The translations under genes and the position numbers were made by a program. From Paludibacteraceae bacterium (lineage in GTDB: Bacteria; Bacteroidota; Bacteroidia; Bacteroidales; Paludibacteraceae): a stretch of DNA of 64,000 nucleotides. Positions 53,322 through 63,600 of this stretch are shown here, piece by piece; the first letter of the stretch is position 1, and each line of letters starts with the position of its first letter. The DNA lies in NCBI GenBank assembly GCA_905234835.1, contig CAJOIZ010000001.1:62001-126000 (forward strand), read 5' to 3'. Under the pieces are notes generated by a model. That model was not told where the DNA came from and ran no database searches. It was given only the letters and a program-made list of their open reading frames with translations.

Positions 53322-54672
53322 GACGATACCCCACCAGCCGGTCGTAACGCCCGCCAACAGGTCGGTAATAAACGGCTATTGTGTAGGTGTTTTCGGTCTG
53401 CCAGTGCGATCCTTCCGTCCGCAAGAGGGTCGCTTGTTTTCCACCTTTCGGCACGAACAGGTACTGGTAGTCATAGCCACCTTGTTTGAGCAAGGCGCTC
53501 AGGTAGTAACAACGCTGCTCATTGTCGTACTCCATCCGGTTGACTATGGTCATCTGATTGTCGAACAGATCGCCCCCCACATACAATGACCCGTCAAAGA
53601 ACGGCTCGTTCACGGGCAGAAAGAAATGCACCCACATGTATTCGGCATCAGTGTCATCGTAATCCGACTGCTCGGCATTAGCGAGCCACTGTCCGTCGGC
53701 ATCGTTCTGTTGAATGTAGGGCGAGCCTGTTTTGTCGGTGATGCCAGAAATCACTCCCCTGTTCTCGTCCGCCTCAAGGAAGGCGTGATAGTCAGGACGC
53801 TCAAAACGGATGCGATTGACATTATAGCCCGCGTAATAAACCGAATAGGTGTCGAAATGGCGGAACTCGTTGCCCCCTTCGAAAATCAACTCGTCGCAGT
53901 TCATATAGCGCAGCCTCTGCGCCTCGACGTAGGTGGGCTGCCGCACAACGACCGCGTTGTCAGTCCGGTTGTTCTGTTGCACCACCAGCGTTATCTCGTT
54001 GGCGTTGAAAGCGGAAAGGTGCTTCATGTCAAGGTCGATGTCAAACTGCTGATAGCGGCCGTTGATTTCCTTAGATGTATTCGACCGCACCTGCGCTGAT
54101 ATACCGACCAGCGGCTCCGCCACCGAGAAGCAGACATCGGCAACGGTCTTACTACGGGCGCCGTCCTCGTAGATATGCAGCACATAGTTGCCGCTCCGTG
54201 TCAGCTGCATATCGGCGTTGGGGAAAGTGAACGAGTAGTGGGTGTAGTCTCGCTGAGTGAGGTTGCTCAGCTCATACGCGGTGATGTCTGCTGTGGTGAA
54301 CCCCTGCAGGTACTCGGTTGTCTGTAAGTCGCTCGGAGACCAGTCTGCATTGAGATGCAGGACGGTGTAGGTGTACTGTTTGATGTCGTGGGTCATACAG
54401 TCGAAGGAGACCTCCAGCGTGTTCCTCGCGTCCGTTCCGTCCACCACCCCATTGAGCAGGACGAGGTATGGCCGTGTCAGGTTGTCCTGCTCCAAGTATC
54501 GTACGCGCAACGAGGCGATATCCGCCTGCGCCGAATGCGTATAATAGGCCGTCGCCTGCGCCATCACCGGCAAAATGAGAAATACGGTTACAAACGTCAA
54601 GTAAATTCGCGAGGATAAACGCCTCAGCACATACAAAACGGGATTATTCATCGCAGGAATACGGTTATTCAT
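53302..54672 (-). CDS. type IX secretion system plug protein (DUF5103)
   Basis: The protein has about 456 residues from ATG 54672 (ATG 54651 is an alternative), with a signal peptide RIYLTFVTVFLILPVMAQA. It matches the DUF5103 / T9SS Plug family. Landmarks are SLRVRYLEQDNLTRPYLVLLNG, LEVSFDCMTHDIKQYTYTVLHLNADWSPSDL, EYLQGFTTADITAYELSNLTQRDYTHYSFTFPN, QRLRYMNCDELIFEGGNEFRHFDTYSV, and a C-terminal PSDFF-like end. Plug closes the lateral/periplasmic side of the SprA translocon. The upstream frame to 54822 covers the promoter at 54764-54793 and is rejected. With PorT- and PorE-like genes it marks a T9SS. Confidence 0.85.
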   Translation of the reverse strand: MNNRIPAMNNPVLYVLRRLSSRIYLTFVTVFLILPVMAQATAYYTHSAQADIASLRVRYLEQDNLTRPYLVLLNGVVDGTDARNTLEVSFDCMTHDIKQYTYTVLHLNADWSPSDLQTTEYLQGFTTADITAYELSNLTQRDYTHYSFTFPNADMQLTRSGNYVLHIYEDGARSKTVADVCFSVAEPLVGISAQVRSNTSKEINGRYQQFDIDLDMKHLSAFNANEITLVVQQNNRTDNAVVVRQPTYVEAQRLRYMNCDELIFEGGNEFRHFDTYSVYYAGYNVNRIRFERPDYHAFLEADENRGVISGITDKTGSPYIQQNDADGQWLANAEQSDYDDTDAEYMWVHFFLPVNEPFFDGSLYVGGDLFDNQMTIVNRMEYDNEQRCYYLSALLKQGGYDYQYLFVPKGGKQATLLRTEGSHWQTENTYTIAVYYRPVGGRYDRLVGYRLIRSGQ

Positions 54673-54763
54673 TGTCAATAAGTATTCTGTTACGGAGCAT
54701 CCAAAAGGCGACAGCCGGATGCCTACACCTGAACAGCGGCAAAAACCATGCCTGTCCGGCGGG

Positions 54764-54793
54764 CAAAAGTACAAATTTTCGTTATTTTGCAAA
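54764..54793 (-). promoter_or_regulatory. Bacteroidetes-type promoter for the DUF5103 gene
   Basis: On the minus strand, TACTTTTG (54771-54764) and TTG (54792-54790) are separated by 18 nt. It lies back to back with the tRNA-Thr promoter. Confidence 0.6.
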
Positions 54794-54799
54794 AAATAT

Positions 54800-54830
54800 T
54801 TTGCCATATCCGAAAACAACACTACTTTTG
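54800..54830 (+). promoter_or_regulatory. Bacteroidetes-type promoter for tRNA-Thr
   Basis: TTTG at 54800-54803, a 19-nt spacer, and TACTTTTG at 54823-54830, 54 nt before the tRNA. Confidence 0.7.
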
Positions 54831-54884
54831 CGCCCGCGTTTTGAGGAGAAAAGCATTGTTTGTTCCGAGACGCACCATACAGTT

Positions 54885-54960
<76 letters not shown>

Positions 54961-54962
54961 AG

Positions 54963-54998
54963 AGAGAATACTTTAGCGATAAGATATTCTCTTTGTTT
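54963..54998 (+). terminator. intrinsic terminator after tRNA-Thr
   Basis: The perfect 8-bp stem AGAGAATA/TATTCTCT is followed by TTGTTTTT, directly after the tRNA. Confidence 0.8.
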
Positions 54999-55061
54999 TT
55001 ACGGCATTACTGGTAATGAAAGATCTTCACAGGCAACCATAGTCCAGACAGCAGAGGACAC

Positions 55062-55553
55062 TCAATCTGTTTCGCAGGACGCACTCCCGCTATTGCTTCC
55101 AGTGAACCGCTTCGCTGACATCTTGACCGGCATACTACATATTCTGATGTCTTCATCTTCCGTTATATCTTTCAACGTGCAAATGACACGGTCGTAGTCC
55201 TGCTTGTAAAGAATGTCATCTCCTATTTCGGGGAAAAGGTCCCGTAAGGTGTATTTGCTCTCCGGATGATAGAAATCCTCGTGATAAATCGGCTTCTTCT
55301 TGTACGGATCATCGGGGTCGTCCCCGCCTTCCCAGAGCATATCAACAAAGCCGGCAATCGAATCGTCCTGCATAAAGACGCGCCCCTGCTTGTCAAAAAT
55401 TAGATGGTAAGGAGTATCTTCGGTTTCCCTTAATCCTATCCCACGCCGGAGTTCTTGTGTGAAATCCATGATAGACATATCTTCCGGCACATAGATTTCC
55501 GACTTAAAGTCCATATACTCCAGTTCAAAGTGCCACATGCGTTTGGTTTCCAT
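55062..55553 (-). CDS. pRiA4b ORF-3-like (IS1096 TnpR-like fold) protein
   Basis: The protein has about 163 residues from ATG 55553 (METKRMWHFELEYMD). The frame extends to 55724, but a promoter at 55583-55616 lies across the extension. The protein starts with a strand (WHFELEYMDFKSEIYVPEDMSIMDFTQELRRGIGL), then PYHLIFDKQGRVFMQDD. It ends with a TLRDLFPEIGDDILYKQDYDRVICTLKDI block, which resembles the YxYDFGDxWxHxI ending of the pRiA4b ORF-3 family, though weakly. Function of that family is unknown. It lies between tRNA-Thr and the SH3 pseudogene. Confidence 0.55.
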   Translation of the reverse strand: METKRMWHFELEYMDFKSEIYVPEDMSIMDFTQELRRGIGLRETEDTPYHLIFDKQGRVFMQDDSIAGFVDMLWEGGDDPDDPYKKKPIYHEDFYHPESKYTLRDLFPEIGDDILYKQDYDRVICTLKDITEDEDIRICSMPVKMSAKRFTGSNSGSASCETD

Positions 55554-55582
55554 AATCGTTGTTTTTTGTTTATAATCGTCGG

Positions 55583-55616
55583 CAAAAGTACTTGTTTTTG
55601 TCGATAAAGCAATCAA
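55583..55616 (-). promoter_or_regulatory. Bacteroidetes-type promoter for the pRiA4b ORF-3-like gene
   Basis: On the minus strand, TACTTTTG (55590-55583) lies with a TTG about 23 nt upstream, 30 nt before the ATG. Confidence 0.55.
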
Positions 55617-55737
55617 ACCAGAAATATTACCATTTACCATATTCCAGATGTTTGGCTGCCATACACGCGGTCGGGCATCAGAACGGTATTGATTTTCCTT
55701 CTCATAAATACCGCCTGTCGTCAATCTCGACAGTTGC

Positions 55738-55927
55738 TTATTGCCCCTTTTGCGAAAGCACCACTACCATATCGCCTTGATGCAGTTTGTACATCACGGA
55801 TAACACATGCTTAGTCCGTCCGCACATTGAGCGTATTCGCCGTCACCACATACCGCTCTTGTCCGACAAGGGTACTCCCCCATGCCGCCACGAACAATAG
55901 AAGCAATATGACAAGTCGTCTGATCAT
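55738..55927 (-). pseudogene. frameshifted secreted SH3-domain protein remnant
   Basis: From ATG 55927 the frame gives a signal peptide (MIRRLVILLLLFVAAWGST) and the start of a bacterial SH3 domain, YVVTANTLNVRTD, then a stop. In another frame the domain continues as KHVLSVMYKLHQGDMVVVLSQKGQ and stops again. A third short piece resembles the domain's end. Together they look like one SH3b domain broken by small deletions. It is 10 nt downstream of the 706-residue membrane-protein gene. Confidence 0.65.
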
Positions 55928-55936
55928 GTGATTCAA

Positions 55937-58057
55937 CTACATATCGGTGATACTCTTCTCCTCGAAGATCATCTGGATGAATACACCAATGAACATCGCG
56001 AGGAAAGAGAATTGGATGAGATATTCAGGTATGACTGTTATCGTGCATGCATCACTACCGGATAGGAATCTCCAGGGATGGTTTACGATTTCTATGGCAG
56101 GCTCGTCTGGACAGTGAGGACTTAGCATATCCAGACTTACAATATCAATAGCAAAGATACCGATAATCAGCGCCATAGAGAAACTGATAAGCATGAGTTC
56201 CAGTGCACGACCAATCCGGTTCCAATTGGAAATATTTGGCAATGCTTTATGACTCTCATAAAGGAGGAAAGCCAATACCACAACGGATAAAATGACCCCA
56301 ATAGGTATAGATATGCGTTCTTTATAAAGCTCATTACCAATTACCAACATAATCCATGCCGTAGTAATAGATGCGACAAGTCTTGGCATGAATAGGTGGA
56401 TGTTCTTTAATGTGTGGAACTTAGGAAGAATACGGAGTATAAATATAGATATAGCAACCAAACCTAATACTTTCAACAATAAAGCAATCCAATGGTATGA
56501 TAGACATTCGTGAAAATAAAGGAATGCTCCCCAAAATGCAAATAACAGTGCTAATCGGAAGGACTTCTTTGCTTCTCTTTCCCTTCGTTTTATAACAAAT
56601 AATTCATCAACATATTCTATTTTGGGCTTTATGCACCGAACCTGTAATATATAGTATATAGCAACAATAGCAAAAACTGCAGAAATCCCCATAGGCATGA
56701 GTGCTACCTTAGAAAGATCGGACCAACAGTCAGGGAAGAATGCTAATATGGGTAAAACACATAGAATACCAACAAACAACCAATTCCATCCATTAAAGAG
56801 ATGTAGACGGAAAGTATCTGCGAAATCATATCGCTGATAAAACCATTTAGAGATTTTTGTTTTGCGTTTCTCTATGGCGGAATCGTCTGATGAGCCGATA
56901 AAGGCGCTGAGCTCTGGTGAATTTAGATAATGCACATGTTTGTTCTTGTTGTCCAATAAAGGAAAAACAATACGGTCCATTTCCTCTTCTGGATTGACGA
57001 ACCAAGAATCATCCGAAACATTAAACCCTTTTCTTTTTATGGCAGAAGGCTGATCTTCGTACCATTCCGGCTGAAAAGCGAAGTGCTTATTCGCCAGAGG
57101 GTTCATGATAACGTCTATCCATGCTGCTTCGGAGGCATCTAATTTTTCGGCATAGAGGTGTTTTATCGCATTTAAGTCAGGATGTATGTTAACTATGTCT
57201 TTCTCTTTCTCTTTCTTTTCGCATGTTAGGAATAGTTCATTTAACTTTCTCTTTATCCTTTCTGGTATATTTCTATTTAAAAATGTTGATATTCTTTTTT
57301 TATTTCGATATATCTTAGTCATGCAATCAGCGTACTCACCTAAGCGAGTCATATCATTATTAATCAATACTTCATCAAATCGACGTCGTATCAATCTACG
57401 AAAATAATAATATTCTGATTTCTTAACGATAGCGGAAAAGAAGAAATCTTTCATCAATCCTTCTCGCATTTCATTATAGTATTTACTGCATTCAAAAACA
57501 TCAGAATGCATTAAATCAAACATAAAATCAAGAAGTAACTTACGTAAGAGTTTGGTGATTTTCTTGTTCTTGTTCCAAAGATTATAGTGCTCTCCCTTAT
57601 CGTCCAATAATCCCCATATAGCAAGAGAAGAATAGGAGTCCTTGTTGATCTTACTATTTTTGTAATCTTTATACGGATCAGGGTCGTTCTCATCGGTTTT
57701 AGGGGGTTCTTTGACCATATATCTACTATTTATTAGATTTTGTAGATAGCCGCTTAAAGGGAAAACAATATTGTAGGTACGCTTGATTACAGAGGATAAA
57801 GAATCTTTTTCCTCTGACGTGAAAGGTAAATCCAATATTACTTCTTCTGAGTGACTCGGTTTTTCAGGTTTTTCTGAACAATCATAGTAGTGGATGAAGA
57901 ATGTAACCCTATCAGAAGAGATGGTAAGACGAATAGGATAGGATATGATATCCTCGCCTTTATTCAAATCCGGCAAGTCGATGTAATCGAAATAGGTAAT
58001 CCCTTCGACTACTTTGGAGGTCTCCAGATTCAAACGAAAAAAACTACCGCTATTCAT
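55937..58057 (-). CDS. putative 8-TM membrane effector of the signalling operon
   Basis: This 706-residue protein is of no family I recognise. Residues 1-420 are soluble: an N-terminal beta-rich part (ITYFDYIDLPDLNKGEDIISYPIRLTI) and a long helical part rich in Lys, Tyr and Phe. About eight TM helices follow, at 425-441, 451-471, 502-518, 522-542, 558-576, 583-600, 618-640 and 677-697. The last two flank a 37-residue loop with HCPDEPAIEIVNHPWRF, a layout like a two-TM pore, but there is no K-channel filter. The C-terminus is FEEKSITDM. Its ATG overlaps the receiver gene stop (TAATG). Placement at the end of a kinase-receiver operon suggests an output or effector role; that is inference. Confidence 0.6.
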   Translation of the reverse strand: MNSGSFFRLNLETSKVVEGITYFDYIDLPDLNKGEDIISYPIRLTISSDRVTFFIHYYDCSEKPEKPSHSEEVILDLPFTSEEKDSLSSVIKRTYNIVFPLSGYLQNLINSRYMVKEPPKTDENDPDPYKDYKNSKINKDSYSSLAIWGLLDDKGEHYNLWNKNKKITKLLRKLLLDFMFDLMHSDVFECSKYYNEMREGLMKDFFFSAIVKKSEYYYFRRLIRRRFDEVLINNDMTRLGEYADCMTKIYRNKKRISTFLNRNIPERIKRKLNELFLTCEKKEKEKDIVNIHPDLNAIKHLYAEKLDASEAAWIDVIMNPLANKHFAFQPEWYEDQPSAIKRKGFNVSDDSWFVNPEEEMDRIVFPLLDNKNKHVHYLNSPELSAFIGSSDDSAIEKRKTKISKWFYQRYDFADTFRLHLFNGWNWLFVGILCVLPILAFFPDCWSDLSKVALMPMGISAVFAIVAIYYILQVRCIKPKIEYVDELFVIKRREREAKKSFRLALLFAFWGAFLYFHECLSYHWIALLLKVLGLVAISIFILRILPKFHTLKNIHLFMPRLVASITTAWIMLVIGNELYKERISIPIGVILSVVVLAFLLYESHKALPNISNWNRIGRALELMLISFSMALIIGIFAIDIVSLDMLSPHCPDEPAIEIVNHPWRFLSGSDACTITVIPEYLIQFSFLAMFIGVFIQMIFEEKSITDM

Positions 58058-59691
58058 TATGCCGACTTTAATGTAATTATATACTGTTCAATATTACGCG
58101 AGAGTTCTGTTACTTCAGAAGCCAATTCGTTTTTGTGCGAAAAAGTTCTGGTGAAGAATTTGTACTCTTCCCATATCTCCGGCCATTGGCGTATCGTTCC
58201 AAAGGCTGTCAAGTGAATTAACTGCAAGAGGTGCTCCAACATGGCTCCCATATGCACCTTGTCCTCCAAGAAGCTATCCACCAGAAGGGATTGCCCTTTA
58301 TCTTTCTTCAATAATGCATATTTATGATGCAAATCTAAGAACTCGTAATAGGTGTCGAAGGCGCGTTCTCTAACAGCTTTGATTCTACCAATAGAAACAT
58401 CCTCCGGTTTCTCTTTGAAAATATGGCTTGTTATTTTTAGAATATGACTTTCCGATAAACTATTAATACCTGAATCTTCTAAACGCTTAAACATTAATTC
58501 TGATAGTCGATATTTTAGAAGTTCCGGTGTATTGGTGGGACATGCTCCTTCACCGATGTACCAATAATTACTACTTCGAGAGAGACCTTTAGCAAGGAGA
58601 CGCTCGTGAACAGCAGTAGTAAAAGCAGAAATGAAAATGAAGAAGTTCTTTCCTTGTGGTCCGGCAAATTCTTTATCATCTTTTATTTGAGAAAGTAATT
58701 GATATCCATACTCATTGTTTAGCAAATAATCCATAAGTATTATATCGTATTTACTTTTTCCCATTAAGGATTTTGCTTCATTTATATTAGCAGCGCACTC
58801 TAATTGGATGCTAGGTTTCTTTGAATCATAGTCGCAATCTTCTTCTATGTTAAGCCCAATATTTTTAAGCAAGTGTACGACAATCTCTCTCTTATTTGTT
58901 TCCGTTCCTTTATTAGCAGATGAAAGAGGTTCTTTATATTTATCATCCACTAATAGAATCCTCCAACTGTATTGACGAATTGCCTCCATGTGTTTTTGAA
59001 CTTCCTCCATTTCAAACTGCTCCTTCATATACCTTTCTGAATGAAAAACATATGGAGAAACAAATTGGCCATGTCCGTTAGAATCAGAGATAAATGATTG
59101 CTTGGTAAGTCGAGCATTAAAATCAGCAAATTCTCTGGCGATAGAAAGATTATAAATACCTCTGTGGGTATTTTCTGCGATGCTTTCAACAATCCAAGGA
59201 CGGATGTCTTTCCCATTTACATAGAAGTCTTCAAAATTGAAATAGAAATTCCATATCGAACTATCCATAATTGCTGCATATCTGGGAATACCCTTGAAAG
59301 AGGGATCTTCTTTTAATAAATTGATAGTTGAAATATGGAGAATTGGCAGAAACAGAGTCTTCTTTTCTTCTGTATTTTCATCCGGATCCATAATCAGTTT
59401 TTCTTGAGCGAAAGACATGTTATCCGGTAAGGCGGTTATAAAGTGTTCCGGTTTTGGGGAGGTTGACACATATTTTCTTCCATACGGTGATGCGTAAAAT
59501 AAATTTACGCTATCTTGTATATGAAGCCAAGCCTCGTATTCAGCTAATGGAGTATTAGCCGCAACCTCAAGGTTTTGAAAGAGTTTTTGAATCCTTGTTG
59601 CCCAAGGCTTGCCAATGTCTTCAATAGTTACAGTTTTGATGTATGTTTTCTTAGAATCACTTGCGATATTCCATTTAATTTTACCAATCAT
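58057..59691 (-). CDS. response-regulator-like protein with central receiver domain
   Basis: This is a 544-residue protein. Residues 1-240 are unassigned alpha/beta, with HISTINLLKEDPSFKGIPRYAAIM and FADFNARLTKQSFIS. Residues about 243-385 form a receiver (REC) domain: acidic pair D249/D250 in RILLVDDKYKE, phospho-acceptor D321 in YDIILMDYLLNNEYGYQLL, and FIFISAF with Ser355. The expected beta-5 Lys is not evident; WYIGEGACP carries Glu there. A domain insertion separates strands 1 and 2 (residues 252-290). Residues 390-544 are helical with a His-rich stretch (EDKVHMGAMLEHLLQLIHL). It is translationally linked to the membrane protein and lies 2 nt after the 321-residue gene. It likely receives phosphate from the 1099-residue kinase. 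Confidence 0.75.
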   Translation of the reverse strand: MIGKIKWNIASDSKKTYIKTVTIEDIGKPWATRIQKLFQNLEVAANTPLAEYEAWLHIQDSVNLFYASPYGRKYVSTSPKPEHFITALPDNMSFAQEKLIMDPDENTEEKKTLFLPILHISTINLLKEDPSFKGIPRYAAIMDSSIWNFYFNFEDFYVNGKDIRPWIVESIAENTHRGIYNLSIAREFADFNARLTKQSFISDSNGHGQFVSPYVFHSERYMKEQFEMEEVQKHMEAIRQYSWRILLVDDKYKEPLSSANKGTETNKREIVVHLLKNIGLNIEEDCDYDSKKPSIQLECAANINEAKSLMGKSKYDIILMDYLLNNEYGYQLLSQIKDDKEFAGPQGKNFFIFISAFTTAVHERLLAKGLSRSSNYWYIGEGACPTNTPELLKYRLSELMFKRLEDSGINSLSESHILKITSHIFKEKPEDVSIGRIKAVRERAFDTYYEFLDLHHKYALLKKDKGQSLLVDSFLEDKVHMGAMLEHLLQLIHLTAFGTIRQWPEIWEEYKFFTRTFSHKNELASEVTELSRNIEQYIITLKSA

Positions 59692-59693
59692 AA

Positions 59694-60659
59694 CTATGCC
59701 TTATTTTGCGAATTTAAATCTGTTAATTCTTTGATTCCCTGCGTGATTTGATAGCACTCCCAACTTCCGTCTTCTGTATATGGCAATTGATCAATTTCCC
59801 GGACTTTATCTTTCATCTGGGAATATCTTTCCATTAATTCTTTAACTATGTCATAAACATCTTTAGAAGACTTTTCCTTGCATGAAAGCAAATCAACTAT
59901 TCCATTGGATGTATGTTTGAAGAATACTATTTTACAGAGTTTCTCATCCGTTAATTTCTGAATCTGTTCTTTCTCGAGAACATAAACATCTTTTGTTGCA
60001 AATTCTCCACCTAAGTCTTTATCGTGCAGCACTAATTGTATAGAGACATTTGCATTCGTATCTAATGCTTTTTCTAAAGCACCGACAATTGTTTTTATCC
60101 ATCCTTTGTCTCCTTTTTCATTATCTCTTGTGTCTCTCTCTAATACGTAAACCGCATACGCATAATATTGATCCTCTCCCTCTTTTATCGGAGCAAGAGA
60201 ATACACTTTTGCTAAAGCATCTATTTTGCTATAATATTCCAGTTTTTCCTTTGTTAAGATTTCATCACGCATTATATTTAAACATTCTGGAATTACAGAG
60301 TCAAGCCTATAGAAATCTACGGTAATATCTTTTATTTGGTCGGCAGATGCTATTTTAATAGAATTTACCAATTCATCTTCAATTTCTTCAAATGAGGTTT
60401 CAGACGGCTCTGTAAGATGTTCTTTTATTAATTTCAAGAAATCTTCATCTTTAAAGTTATATTTTGGGGTATTGTACAGACCCCACCAATTACTCTCATT
60501 AAACTCGGGGATAAAATTTTGGGGTACAAACTTTTCAAAATACTCGTTTAAAATGGGAGAAGGACAATTCTCTTCTTTATTCGAAGAAAGTTCGTCTCCT
60601 TTATAGAACAAATTCCCTTCATCGAGCAACTTTGTCGAGAAAAATGTGATATACTTCAT
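59694..60659 (-). CDS. protein of unknown function in the kinase operon
   Basis: This 321-residue soluble protein has no signal peptide or TM and no motif I recognise. It begins MKYITFFSTKLLDEGNLFYKG. It has an acidic middle (LTEPSETSFEEIEDELVNSIKIAS), an alpha/beta segment AYAVYVLERDTRDNEKGDKGWIKTIVGALEKAL, and the strand-rich IQLVLHDKDLGGEFATKDVYVLEKEQ. KLCKIVFFKHTSNGIVDLL follows. The gene is AT-rich like its neighbours, 26 nt after the kinase gene and 2 nt before the receiver gene. This supports a role in the same pathway, such as ligand recognition, adaptor or substrate. Confidence 0.55.
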   Translation of the reverse strand: MKYITFFSTKLLDEGNLFYKGDELSSNKEENCPSPILNEYFEKFVPQNFIPEFNESNWWGLYNTPKYNFKDEDFLKLIKEHLTEPSETSFEEIEDELVNSIKIASADQIKDITVDFYRLDSVIPECLNIMRDEILTKEKLEYYSKIDALAKVYSLAPIKEGEDQYYAYAVYVLERDTRDNEKGDKGWIKTIVGALEKALDTNANVSIQLVLHDKDLGGEFATKDVYVLEKEQIQKLTDEKLCKIVFFKHTSNGIVDLLSCKEKSSKDVYDIVKELMERYSQMKDKVREIDQLPYTEDGSWECYQITQGIKELTDLNSQNKA

Positions 60660-60685
60660 AACGAAATAGTTATTAATGTTAGACT

Positions 60686-63600
60686 CTATTCTTCATACCT
60701 TGCATAATCCAATAGTTGAACCAAGGAATACTTGCAATCCTTCACGGCGTTTTCTATTGCAGCAAATTGCACAAAGGGTTGTTTTTGAGGCATGTCATCT
60801 ACAGCCGGTTTCGCACGACCGGAATGGATGATAAAGTTGGGCAGATATTCATATATCTTAGGAGGATTGTCTTTATGCTCATTATCTATAATCTTCTTGG
60901 GGATGATATGATTCTCTTCAACCATTAGTTCGTTAAAGATAGCTTTAGTTACATCACATTTAGCCTTATTATTTTCCTCGTTAAGTTTTTTTATGCCGAA
61001 TCCTTCATATAGTTTATCCAAAATACCTTGGTGAATAGTAATGTAGTTGTATTTCCTATTATAGCATTCTGTGATAAACTCTATCTTAATTTGCTCGTTA
61101 CCATCTAAATAAATTCTACCTATTTTGTCAAAAGCACATTTGAAATCTTTGTTCTCATATGTATCTTCCGTGCATCCGACAATGGCAAACTCGCCCTGCT
61201 TCTCTTTTATAATAGTGAATATGTCTACTCCTTTTTCTCGTTGGTAGGCGGACTGATGATTCCCGCATATTTCTTGTTTCGTGAAATGTCTGGATATGTC
61301 AAATAGCATTTCATAGAGAACTGTATTAGTCAACTTTCCGACATCGAATAGATTATTCAATGCTTTTCGTGTTCTAATCGGAATAAGAATCTTTCTGGTG
61401 TTAATCATTTCCATTACCTCGGTTACAGAGCGTGTACCATCCTTTATTTGTTGCACGATGATTGCAAGATCTCCACTTCCGGAAACAAATAAAGTCTCAT
61501 CGACATTGTGAACAATTCTAAACAGACGTTCGTCGAACACTGCGACGCGTTTTTGTAGCGCTTTTAGATGCGAATAATACCATTCCTCATTTAATGGTTC
61601 GCGCCGAACAAGGCGATCTGAAGAATTATCGCCAGTTACAGCATCGACAGCTTCTATATGGGCATATCCGCCTTCGAGTTTCTTCTTCTTGTAGAAAGTT
61701 TCAAAATCACCAATACTGGCATGATGGGTACGATATACATACTGAGCCGAACTCGCATCTCCATCTTTACCATTGAAGATAATTATCGGGGCGTATATAG
61801 GCTCTTTATTGTTCTCATGCGCCTTAAATGTTTTTTCATCCCAAATATAAACAGGGGTGTTGGTGTCCTTGATTCCTGTAAATGATTGGTATATAATAGT
61901 TTCGATTTGAGATTGTAAAGCCTCACTATATGTGTTTGTTAAACTCATTTTTTCTATTTCGCTTTTCTGAGCTTCAGAAGGAGACCATACGAAAACCCTG
62001 TTGGAATAATCGGGACGAACAGCGTTATAGACAGCTTCATCACTTACAATAACATAAGCAAAACTGGACTTTTTGTTTTGTAAGAAATCTTCTGCCGTAC
62101 TAAATTTATACCAATCATTTGGTGCATGTTCTCTTAATACATCAAGGCAAGCAGTGGCCTTTGGATCCAATCCATCTTCAATATATGCTACTCTCTTGTT
62201 TTTATGAAGAGCAATAATATACCTCAAATGTCCTTCTTTCGTTATTTCAATTGCAACTAATGGTGCTTTTTTATTCAAAGAGATGTCGTCTCCTGCTCTG
62301 AAATAATGTGTCTCATTGACATCACTTCTTAGCCAAGCTGCAGAAATCCTGATTTCTTTGATTCCTTTGTTGCTTGTTGTCATCTGCCCCGCTGAAACTA
62401 TGTAATCCTCAATCAGTCCGGGGGCAAGAGTCTTTAATGCTAAATCAGCACTATATGCCAGATTATCCGTAATTGACAGCAAATATAATTCTTCAATATC
62501 ATTAGAAGATGCATATAGCTCTCTGAAAGTGTCATCGCTAAGGCGTTCGTTCATACGAACAAGTGAACCATCTTTTACCTTCGCTCCGTCGATAACGTCA
62601 AATAGGAAAGTTAAGTTTTCTACTTTGGAGGTGTCTCCGTGTTTTGCTGCGTTTCGTATTAAATTTTCAACTACAGAGAAAACAGCTTGGCGTCCTACCA
62701 ATCCTCCGGGCAAACTAAAATTAATCGTTCTTAATTCTGTTAAGGCCGGATCGTCCGAAACAGAATTTTGGGGTTCAAATCCAAAGATATGTGGTTCTTC
62801 TTCCTGAGTTCCTCCATAACGAATATATCCTAAAAGAATATCGCGAGAAGATTTTGTATCATTAATATTGCCTGTCGTGTTCATGTTTTCCCTTGAGAGT
62901 CCTTCTGACTTGGCAATATAACTAAGTAGAACATTGAAAGGCATATTCTGATCTTTTTCATTGGTCATATTGTGCCTCAAGTGTCTCAAATCCGGATTCA
63001 ACTCGTCATAGATGGCATCCTTCATGTTGACGGGAGCGCCATAAGGGATATAGTCAGTTGCTATGGTGGCAATATAATCCTGTCGTTCCTGAAGATATCC
63101 GATAAAGCGTCCCAAACCAACTAAGAATGGCATTTCTATTTCATCTTTCTTTTGGGTATTAATGGAATCTTTATCATAAATATATAAATTACTCAGAACC
63201 CTATTTTCTTCTTTTAAGATTGCCGATACACTACCCAATTTCTGTTTCAGATATGCCATAACATGGCTACCGAGATTATGACTCATGTTGCGAGACATAA
63301 TAGCGGCTTTGGCGGATTTCTCTGCAGCCATTTTGCGGCGAAGGTCCATTTCGGCGAGATATCGGGACTTTAAAAGGAACAAGAAATAAACAATATCAAG
63401 ACGTTTGAATATTGTCTTATCTAATTCCGTTTCTTCGTTAAAGATAGCTAATGTGTTGGATAAGAAGCTCGTTCCGTTGGTTTCGGGATCATAATCCTCA
63501 CCGGTTATCCAAACATGGATTACTTCTCCTTTAGAGTATCTTAGCGCCTTTATATTTTCTCGCAAAAATGTGTTGGGTTTATTTAACCAAGTTTTAATAT

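Noticed and set aside
54672..54822. N-terminal extension of the DUF5103 frame
   Set aside because: It covers the promoter region and its translation (LQNNENLYFCPPDRHG) is unlike any signal peptide; the signal peptide begins later.
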